Below, piece by piece: positions 35,807-42,456 of a stretch of DNA of 64,000 nt. The notes beneath the pieces were generated by a model that was given only the letters and a program-made list of their open reading frames with translations, was not told the DNA's origin and ran no database searches. The translations under genes and the position numbers were made by a program. Source of the stretch: an uncultured Spirochaetaceae bacterium (GTDB lineage Bacteria; Spirochaetota; Spirochaetia; Sphaerochaetales; Sphaerochaetaceae); contig CALXLA010000002.1 of the NCBI GenBank assembly GCA_944389075.1, positions 17,664 through 81,663 of the forward strand. The letters are read 5' to 3'. The first letter of the stretch is position 1; every line of letters starts with the position of its first letter.

Positions 35807-36233
35807 TGCGAAGAGCCGTCATTGATACTAATATCATTGTCTCTGCTCTCCTTTCTAGCAATGATGAGGCCGCAACGGTAAAGGTACTTGAGTTATTGCT
35901 CAAAGGTCAGATCTTATCAGTTGTTACGGATAGCATCCTACAGGAATATGAAGAAGTTCTCAGACGGAAAAAATTCAGTTTTCCCGAAGAAAATGTATCC
36001 GTTCTTCTTAATGAGATAAGAAGTAAATCGGTTTTTGCTTCTCCTTGTAAAACAGATACCGAACTGCCAGATGAAAAAATGATCGGCCATTTTTCGAGGC
36101 AATGCTTTCTGATGATGATATCGTGCTAATTACAGGTAATATGAGGCATTTCCCAGATCACGAAAGAGTGATGACCGCAAGGATGTTTCTGGATTTATAT
36201 GAAGAATCTGTTTTTCGCCCGGTAAGTCCTTAA
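35806..36233 (+). pseudogene. PIN-domain toxin, frameshifted at an A tract
   Basis: The N-terminal part is a PIN-domain ribonuclease (AVIDTNIIVSALLS with the first catalytic Asp, LQEYEEVLRR with the Glu). The frame set by the start stops at 36127-36129 in nonsense sequence. After six A residues (36074-36079) the -1 frame gives NDRPFFEAMLSDDDIVLITGN and then MRHFP, the missing PIN half with the remaining acidic residues, ending at TAA 36231-36233. One extra A would restore the gene. It may be a broken toxin beside an intact antitoxin, an assembly error, slippage, or a phase switch. Confidence 0.8.
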
Positions 36234-36336
36234 TCAATCATTTTACTTTGCTATGCAATGATATATTGCTTCTCTTGTGATACATTGATGTAGATACCCT
36301 GATACTTTTTCAGCGTTTGAATTGAAGGAAGATTCT

Positions 36337-37236
36337 ATGCCTCAGCACATAACAGTCCTGGATTATGACCCAAAGTGGCCATTGGAATATGAGAAGGAAC
36401 GGGATTACATCGCGGAAATACTGAATGACAACTGTATCTGTATCTACCATATCGGAAGTACTGCCGTTCCTGGATTGGCGGCAAAGCCTGTAATCGACAT
36501 AATGGCTGTTGTCAGGAGCCTTGAAAAGACAGATGACGCAGCTGGGAAATTCTCTGCTATCGGATATGAGTATCTTGGGGAATTCGGAATCGCAGGAAGA
36601 CGTTATCTCCGGAAAGGCGGCGATGAGCGTACGCATCAGATCCATATTTTCCAGGCAGATGACTGGGAGAATATCAGGAGGCATCTTGCTTTAAGGGATT
36701 ATATGCGCACTCATGAAAAGGAACGCAAGGAGTATGCTGAGATCAAGAAAAGCCTTGCCCTGAAGTATCCCTATGATATAGATGGCTACTGTGACGGGAA
36801 GGATGCATTCGTCCGTGAGATGGAAAGGCGTGCGCTGTCCCTGTTTGAGGAGACATGGGACAGATTGTACATTGCAGCGAGGAACGCTCAGTATGAAAGG
36901 AAGATATCTCCTTTGATTGAAGCTGGAACTGTCTCTGCCGCGATTCTGACAGACAAGGGAAATGTCTATATCGGTGTCTGCATCGATACAGCCTGTTCAT
37001 TAGGCATGTGCGCGGAAAGAAGCGCGATTGCCAATATGATAGCAAATGGCGAGAGCCGGATTCGCAGGATAGCCATCGTCATGCCAGATGGCAGGGCCGG
37101 AATGCCATGCGGTGCATGCCGTGAGCTGATGATGCAGCTTGGAGGAACGGCGGGAAAAATCGAGATTCTGTGCGACTATGAATCGAAAGAATCCGTACGT
37201 CTTGAGTCGCTGATTCCAAACTGGTGGCATAATTGA
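36337..37236 (+). CDS. GrpB-like nucleotidyltransferase fused to a cytidine deaminase domain
   Basis: This 299-residue fusion has two domains. Residues 1 to about 175 form a GrpB/UPF0157 domain of the nucleotidyltransferase superfamily: VLDYDPKWPLEYEKE, the active-site-like IYHIGSTAVPGLAAKPVIDI, and THQIHIF. Residues about 180-299 form a zinc deaminase of the cytidine deaminase type with MCAERSAIANM (zinc His replaced by the Cys of the Cda family) and MPCGACRELMMQ. ATG 36337 follows GAAGGAAG; an ATG 15 nt upstream is weaker. Both active-site sets are intact. A role in nucleotide or antibiotic (blasticidin-like) modification is possible but unproven. Confidence 0.85.
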   Translation: MPQHITVLDYDPKWPLEYEKERDYIAEILNDNCICIYHIGSTAVPGLAAKPVIDIMAVVRSLEKTDDAAGKFSAIGYEYLGEFGIAGRRYLRKGGDERTHQIHIFQADDWENIRRHLALRDYMRTHEKERKEYAEIKKSLALKYPYDIDGYCDGKDAFVREMERRALSLFEETWDRLYIAARNAQYERKISPLIEAGTVSAAILTDKGNVYIGVCIDTACSLGMCAERSAIANMIANGESRIRRIAIVMPDGRAGMPCGACRELMMQLGGTAGKIEILCDYESKESVRLESLIPNWWHN

Positions 37237-37250
37237 TATGGAGGACTGGA

Positions 37251-37547
37251 GTGAGATTCGCTTTCCTGATTATGGGTGATTTCGACAGCAATATTGATAA
37301 GGCAGCAATCCATGATGGATCTGCTCAGATTATCGGCGTTTCCGATATGCAGCAGGCAATAGAGGAAGCCCGCAGGCTTGAGAAGGAAGGTATTGGCTGC
37401 ATTGAGCTCTGTGGTGCGTTCGGAGAGGAGAATGCTCGCAGAATCATAGAGGCGACAGGGAACAGGATTCCTATCGGTCATATAGTCCATCTTCCTGAGC
37501 AGGATGAAATCTACAGGATGGCTTTTGCTGCGGATAAGCAGGGATGA
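37251..37547 (+). CDS. DUF6506-like small protein
   Basis: This 98-residue protein starts at GTG 37251, after GGAGG by 6 nt, with RFAFLIMGDFDSNIDKAAI at its N-terminus. The pattern EEARRLEKEGIGCIELCGAFG and IPIGHIVHLPEQDEIY matches the small conserved family I know as DUF6506. No biochemical role is established. It lies 14 nt after the GrpB-deaminase fusion and is probably cotranscribed with it. Confidence 0.7.
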   Translation: MRFAFLIMGDFDSNIDKAAIHDGSAQIIGVSDMQQAIEEARRLEKEGIGCIELCGAFGEENARRIIEATGNRIPIGHIVHLPEQDEIYRMAFAADKQG

Positions 37548-37656
37548 TATTCAGCCAGCTGTGTTGTTTTGGTGGCCAGATCTTGTGAATCAGCTAATAA
37601 GCCCGTTGTTCAGTACTTTGTCCTGATATACAATTGGATAAAGGAGATGAGAGAAA

Positions 37657-37917
37657 ATGACCAACGAAGAAATTTATGATTTCATTGGAGAACTTGCCAT
37701 AGCTCTCTATTCGAAGAAAATCCAGATTTCACTTGGTTCACTGAGGGCCATCATGCTCGACAAAGGCAAGGACTATGTGAACAACAGAGGTATGGCATCG
37801 GCTGTTTCCGCAGCTTATCGCAGATGGAAGACAAAGGATCCGATCATCTACTATGCGATTGCATACACCTTCACCGACAAGGAAGGCAACCTTGCCTGGG
37901 ATGAAGCAAAACAGTGA
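37657..37917 (+). CDS. Hypothetical 86-residue protein
   Basis: A small soluble protein with a good Shine-Dalgarno (AAAGGAG, about 10 nt upstream) and coding-like composition. It reads as alpha-helical with a basic middle (YRRWKTKDP) and a YAIAYTFTDKEGN strand near the end. It has no membrane segment or signal, and I recognise no family. Confidence 0.6.
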   Translation: MTNEEIYDFIGELAIALYSKKIQISLGSLRAIMLDKGKDYVNNRGMASAVSAAYRRWKTKDPIIYYAIAYTFTDKEGNLAWDEAKQ

Positions 37918-38220
37918 ATTGACATAGGAAGGATTTCGGATAACTGGGGAAGCTCCTGTGCTGAAGTAGGCATAGGAGCTTTCATCTTGCAAAGTGAACT
38001 GTACAGTCCGGTATCGGGGACTGTGATGGGGTTATTGAATTCCGCATATGGCGTATGAAGGCCACGATATGGTCCTGATTTGAGGACACCTCTTTCCAAT
38101 CCTTCTTGAGAAAGGCGACCAATTAAGATTTTCACACATCGGCATGTATTTGCTGTATAATCATGATGATGAGAAGCAAGTTATCATTGTGCAAGGAAAA
38201 ACATAATGGAAGGAGGCCAT
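37918..38220 (+). other. Intergenic region upstream of the xdh operon with several hairpins
   Basis: About 300 nt without a gene. AAGCTCCT (37950-37957) pairs with AGGAGCTT (37974-37981), a possible terminator of the small gene. ACAGTCC (38003-38009) pairs with GGACTGT (38018-38024). GTCCT/AGGAC and CTTTC/GAAAG pairings follow between about 38065 and 38120. A TATAAT at 38156-38161 is the likely -10 of the xdh operon, so the hairpins lie mostly upstream of the predicted transcript. A molybdenum-cofactor riboswitch was considered and could not be supported. Confidence 0.5.
38156..38161 (+). promoter_or_regulatory. Probable -10 of the xdh operon
   Basis: TATAAT at 38156-38161. TTCACA at 38131-38136 is a possible -35 but spaced 19 nt. 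Transcription would begin near 38168, giving a leader of about 50 nt that ends in GGAAGGAGG before the ATG at 38221. Confidence 0.5.
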
Positions 38221-40362
38221 ATGTCCGCAACTAAAATCGACGACAGAATCGTGAGAGTCGATGCTATGGAGAAGGCCCGTGGAGAGGCTCTGTATGTCTC
38301 GGATATCAAATTCCCGGGCATGATTTACGGAACACTGGTGAGATCTTCCATCGCCAGAGGAAAGATAATCTCTATCAATGTGCCGGACCTTCCTGAAGGA
38401 TACAGCTTCATCACCGCTGATGATATCCCGGAAGAGGGACGCAATGAGCTCTGGATGATAGCGAAGGACTGGAGATGCTTTGCATCAGGTGATGTGAAGT
38501 ATGTAGGTGAGACTATCGGCATACTCTGCGGTCCGGACAGGAACATGCTTTCCTATCTCAAGGAGAGGATAAAGGTAGAATATGAGGAGGAGGTCCCTGC
38601 CGTCACGATCGATGATGCTCTTTCCCTGAAGGGCGGGCCGATTGCAGGCGAGGACAACATCATGTGCTCCCTCTACTGCGAGAAGGGCGAGAAGATGGAT
38701 GATGTCTTCAGAAAGGCCGATTCGATATTCGAGGAGACGCTTGAGACAGGCTTCCAGGAGCATGTGCATCTTGAGACCAACAGCGCAATCGTAAGACTTG
38801 AGGATGGCAGGTTCACATTCTACATCTCCGCGCAGTGCCCGTTCTATGTACGCAAGTCAGTCGCAGGGCTTCTAGGCCTCAGACCTGAGGATATCGTCGT
38901 GAAGCAGACAACGACAGGCGGTGCATTCGGCGGAAAGGAACACTTCCCCGATGTTCTTGCTGGTCCGCTTCTCGTTGCATGCAATAAGATAAGGAAGCCG
39001 ATAAAGCTTGTGTTCGAACGTGAAGAGGATATGCTTTATTCAGTAAAGCGCCATCCATCGAAAGTCCTGTTCAAGACAGCGCTTGATAAGGAAGGCAACA
39101 TACTCGGAATCGATGGGAAGATATACTACAACTGCGGTGCATATCTCTCTGCATCATATGTTGTCCTCCAGAGAGGTGTATTCCACGCAAATGGCGTCTA
39201 TGACATACCATCAACTCATCTTGTTGGCTATGGTGTTGCGACGAATACATTCCCAAGCGATGCATTCAGGGGCTTTGGTGCTCCTCAGACGCTTTTCGCA
39301 ATCGAGATGCATCTGTCGCATATCGCTAGGAAGTTCGGTTTCGATCCAGCTGAATACAAGTCGAGATATTTCCTGAAAAAGGGAAGCGAGACAGTCACCA
39401 ATGGACATATCGTCGAGGATGTGAAGCTTCCTGAGATGTTCAGGCAGATTGCTGATGCTTCCGATTATGAGAGGAAGTCAAAAGAATATGAAATAGGTTC
39501 TGGAAAGGGCATAGGCATTTCCTTCTACAATCATGGTGGTGCATTCACTGGTAATGGCGAGCAGGCAATCATCAAGGCCCATGCCCGTCTTGTGAAGACC
39601 GGCGACAGGGTCAGAATCGAGGTCGGCTCCACGGAGATGGGGCAGGGGTTCCAGACTGCATTGAGGAAAATAGCAGCCAATGCTCTGGAGATAGATATCT
39701 CAAGAGTCGATTATCCTAATCCTGATACATCCAGAGTTCCTGACTCAGGTCCTACAGCTGCTTCACGATCCACGATGGTCGTCGGAAAGATCGTAGAGGA
39801 CTGCGCACTTGAGATGAAAGCCAGATGGGATGAAGGAGACTTCTCTGTCGAGAAGGAATATGTCCATCCTGACGGGCATCCATGGGATCAGGACACGTTC
39901 CGTGGAGATGCATATCTTGGCTATGGCTGGGGAGCCTGCATAGTCGAGGTCGAGGTCGATAAGCTTACGAACGAAGTGACGACGAAAGGAATATGGTCAA
40001 GCCATGATGTAGGCAAGGCCATCGATGAGCTTATTGTCCATGGCCAGGTCAATGGCGGTGTGATCCAGTCGCTTGGCTATGCTTCCATGGAGAAGATGGA
40101 GAACAGGAATGGCCATTTCAGACAGTCATCGATGTCTGATTATGTAGTACCGACATCGATGGATTTCCCGAAGCAGGAATGGTTCCTTGTGGATAATCCT
40201 TATCAGTGGGGACCTCAGGGGGCAAAAGGCATGGGTGAGCTGGTGTTCAATGGTGCTGATGCCGCTTATACCGATGCTGTGGAGCGTGCACTTGGTGCGA
40301 CAATCTGTAAGATTCCGATTCCACCGGAAGATATCGAGGAGGCAATCGACAATGCGAGATAA
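38221..40362 (+). CDS. xdhA: Molybdenum hydroxylase, molybdopterin-binding subunit (XdhA-type)
   Basis: This 713-residue catalytic subunit belongs to the xanthine dehydrogenase family, hydroxylating a purine or other N-heterocycle. Visible are VDAMEKARGEALYVSDI, TTTGGAFGGKEHFPD near 240 (molybdopterin contact), DAFRGFGAPQ, STEMGQGFQTAL, and the catalytic-glutamate loop GPQGAKGMGELV near the C-terminus. ATG 38221 follows GGAAGGAGG; the ATG at 38206 lies upstream of that site. Its stop overlaps the FeS subunit gene by 11 nt. In the E. coli counterpart the same subunits form XdhABC. Confidence 0.92.
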   Translation: MSATKIDDRIVRVDAMEKARGEALYVSDIKFPGMIYGTLVRSSIARGKIISINVPDLPEGYSFITADDIPEEGRNELWMIAKDWRCFASGDVKYVGETIGILCGPDRNMLSYLKERIKVEYEEEVPAVTIDDALSLKGGPIAGEDNIMCSLYCEKGEKMDDVFRKADSIFEETLETGFQEHVHLETNSAIVRLEDGRFTFYISAQCPFYVRKSVAGLLGLRPEDIVVKQTTTGGAFGGKEHFPDVLAGPLLVACNKIRKPIKLVFEREEDMLYSVKRHPSKVLFKTALDKEGNILGIDGKIYYNCGAYLSASYVVLQRGVFHANGVYDIPSTHLVGYGVATNTFPSDAFRGFGAPQTLFAIEMHLSHIARKFGFDPAEYKSRYFLKKGSETVTNGHIVEDVKLPEMFRQIADASDYERKSKEYEIGSGKGIGISFYNHGGAFTGNGEQAIIKAHARLVKTGDRVRIEVGSTEMGQGFQTALRKIAANALEIDISRVDYPNPDTSRVPDSGPTAASRSTMVVGKIVEDCALEMKARWDEGDFSVEKEYVHPDGHPWDQDTFRGDAYLGYGWGACIVEVEVDKLTNEVTTKGIWSSHDVGKAIDELIVHGQVNGGVIQSLGYASMEKMENRNGHFRQSSMSDYVVPTSMDFPKQEWFLVDNPYQWGPQGAKGMGELVFNGADAAYTDAVERALGATICKIPIPPEDIEEAIDNAR

Positions 40363-40831
40363 GGTAGTTTTCCATGTGAATGGGAAGAGAGTAGAGTTTG
40401 AAGGCAATCCGATGACACGCCTTATCGATATACTCAGGGATGATCTGGGCCTTACCGGCGTCAAGGAAGGCTGTGGTGAAGGCGAGTGCGGAGCCTGCTC
40501 GATCATCAAGGATGGGAAACTTGTCACAAGCTGCATAATCCCTGTAGGTGCTGCAGATGGTTCCGAGATTCTCACGATCGAGGGAATAAAGGATACTCCG
40601 AAAGGAATCTGCATCACTGAGGCATTCCGTGATGGTGGTGCTGTCCAGTGCGGTTTCTGCATTCCGGGAATGGTGATGGCGGCATATGCCCTTCTTGAGG
40701 AGAACCATCATCCGACAGAGGAAGATATAAGAATGGCAATCAGCGGCAATATCTGCAGATGCACAGGCTATGATCTTATCGTCAGCAGCGTACAGCTGGC
40801 AGCTGAGCGCGGAGGTGAGCTATGGCAGTAA
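40352..40831 (+). CDS. xdhC: Molybdenum hydroxylase, [2Fe-2S] subunit
   Basis: This 159-residue electron-transfer subunit has an N-terminal plant-type ferredoxin domain with GCGEGECGACSII near 45 and a C-terminal helical domain with QCGFCIPGMVMA and GNICRCTGYD. All eight cysteines for two [2Fe-2S] clusters are present. The start lies inside the xdhA tail, and the end overlaps the FAD subunit gene by 10 nt. The symbol follows E. coli subunit naming and is not the XdhC maturation factor found at 45311. Confidence 0.93.
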   Translation: MRDKVVFHVNGKRVEFEGNPMTRLIDILRDDLGLTGVKEGCGEGECGACSIIKDGKLVTSCIIPVGAADGSEILTIEGIKDTPKGICITEAFRDGGAVQCGFCIPGMVMAAYALLEENHHPTEEDIRMAISGNICRCTGYDLIVSSVQLAAERGGELWQ

Positions 40832-41685
40832 GGAACTATATACCTGAGACACTGGAAGAGGCACTGACGCTCAGGATGAATGAGCATGCCGTCCCTCTTG
40901 CGGGCGGTTCTGATATCATGGTCCAGCACCGTAAGGGAATGGGAATAGCCCCAGACCTGGATAAGCCTGTGATGATCATCTCGAATCTTCAGGAGCTGAA
41001 GGGGATATCGAGGCGCGATGATGGCTATATCGAGATAAGGGCGCTCGAGACTCCTGCGTCGATTGCAGCATCAGAGCTGGTTCCATGGCATGTGAGGCAG
41101 GCTGCCTCCAGAATGGGTGCCATCGCGCTCCGCAATGTCGCTACAATCGGCGGCAATATAGGTAATGCATCGCCGAAAGGAGATCTTCCTCAGCCTCTCA
41201 TCCTTCTTGATGCAGAAGTTGTCCTCGTATCCCTTACTTCCGAAAGGCGCATGCTTCTCGATCAGTTCATACTCGGTTCAAAGAAAACCGCGCTTGCAGA
41301 TGATGAGATCATCAAATCGGTACTGATTCCTGAAAAGGAGTTCACCCATCTTTTCTACAGGAAGATAGGAACAAGGCGTGCAAATGCGATTTCGAAACTT
41401 TCGCTCAGTGCCGCAGCTGTTGTCCGTGATGGGATAATCGAGGACTTCAGGGCATCATCGGGAGCCGCAGGCCCTAAGGTGATAAGGTCAAGGGAAGCTG
41501 AATCTCTTCTGACGAAGAGACAGATATCCGAGATTCCGGAGATTGCCGATGATTTCATCGCAGCCTGGGACCGCGCGATAAGCCCTCATGCGATGCCTGT
41601 CTACAGAAGGAATACGACATCAAGGATGCTGCTTCATTTCCTTGAGGCGCTTCAGGATGAGGAGCGCAGCGGCATAATCGAATAA
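40822..41685 (+). CDS. xdhB: Molybdenum hydroxylase, FAD-binding subunit
   Basis: This 287-residue FAD subunit passes electrons from the iron-sulfur clusters to NAD or another acceptor. PLAGGSDIMVQHRKG and VATIGGNIGNASPKGDLPQPLI are the FAD-contact loops, followed by FYRKIGTRRANAISKLSLS and the CO-dehydrogenase flavoprotein C-terminal domain. The order Mo-FeS-FAD differs from the Mo-FAD-FeS order in E. coli. Confidence 0.92.
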   Translation: MAVRNYIPETLEEALTLRMNEHAVPLAGGSDIMVQHRKGMGIAPDLDKPVMIISNLQELKGISRRDDGYIEIRALETPASIAASELVPWHVRQAASRMGAIALRNVATIGGNIGNASPKGDLPQPLILLDAEVVLVSLTSERRMLLDQFILGSKKTALADDEIIKSVLIPEKEFTHLFYRKIGTRRANAISKLSLSAAAVVRDGIIEDFRASSGAAGPKVIRSREAESLLTKRQISEIPEIADDFIAAWDRAISPHAMPVYRRNTTSRMLLHFLEALQDEERSGIIE

Positions 41686-41700
41686 AGTCCTCTGTCATCC

Positions 41701-41732
41701 ATGGCTTAAGCGGTAGTCTGCCCTTAAGCCAT
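41701..41732. repeat. Perfect 10-bp inverted repeat between the two hydroxylase modules
   Basis: ATGGCTTAAG (41701-41710) and CTTAAGCCAT (41723-41732) flank 12 nt, in which CGG and CC(G)-like bases could extend the stem. No T tract follows, so it is not a standard terminator. It sits in the 91-nt gap between xdhB and the ygfM/xdhD pair and could be an operator or an RNA processing or stability hairpin. Confidence 0.6.
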
Positions 41733-41776
41733 ATCATCCTCATAGCAGGGACAATAGTTTACAGATGGAGCAATTG

Positions 41777-42448
41777 ATGAAGATACATAATCCGAAGAGC
41801 CTGGAAGAGGCTGTTCAGTTGAAGAAGTCATATCCGGAAGCTGTCTATTTCGCAGGCGGTACATACGTCTATTCGCTTGGCCATGATTTTGCCGATGCCA
41901 TAGATATTTCCAGAGTCGTCAGGAACGAGATTTACCACACGATGAATCATGTGCATATCGGGGCCATGGCTACTCTGGAGAAGATACTGCTCTCAGAGCT
42001 TTCGCCTCTCATCCTCAGAAATGGTGCTAAGCTTTGTCCGTCTCTTCAGCAGAGGTCCGCAGCTACGATCGGCGGGAATATCGCGCAGAGAAGGGATGAT
42101 GGCTATCTCACAGCGGCGGTTCTAGCATCTGAGCCGGTTATTGTCCTCATGACGGAGAATGGCAGACTGGAGGTCTCTGCTGATGACTATATGGCAGGGA
42201 AGTATGATGGGCTGATTCTTGAATTCATCTTCAGGAAGAACCTCAAGGGTGATGTGAAGAGGATTGGCAGGACAAGTCATATGCATATGGCTGTTTCCGG
42301 AGCTGAGTGCAATGGAGTATATGCGTATACAGCATCGTCATCGGGTTTTGCCAAGGGTGGCAAGGATTCATGGCAGGATATCGCCTTCGAATCAGATAGC
42401 CTCGGAAGCGCTGACTATAAGCGCTATCTTCTCTCGGTGATGTTCTAG
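41777..42448 (+). CDS. ygfM: FAD-binding subunit of the selenium-dependent hydroxylase (YgfM-like)
   Basis: This 223-residue, shortened FAD subunit has VYFAGGTYVYSLG and ATIGGNIAQRRDDG as FAD loops. The usual C-terminal domain is reduced. ATG 41777 follows GGAG by 6 nt; the ATG at 41765 is 12 nt earlier and upstream of that site. It is paired with the XdhD-like gene 8 nt downstream, the same pairing as ygfM-xdhD in E. coli. Confidence 0.85.
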   Translation: MKIHNPKSLEEAVQLKKSYPEAVYFAGGTYVYSLGHDFADAIDISRVVRNEIYHTMNHVHIGAMATLEKILLSELSPLILRNGAKLCPSLQQRSAATIGGNIAQRRDDGYLTAAVLASEPVIVLMTENGRLEVSADDYMAGKYDGLILEFIFRKNLKGDVKRIGRTSHMHMAVSGAECNGVYAYTASSSGFAKGGKDSWQDIAFESDSLGSADYKRYLLSVMF

Positions 42449-42456
42449 GAGGCCGT

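Noticed and set aside
38021..38155. Possible molybdenum-cofactor riboswitch upstream of the xdh genes
   Set aside because: There are several short hairpins, but I could not match the conserved elements, and the likely -10 at 38156 lies downstream of them. A covariance search against the Moco RNA family would decide.
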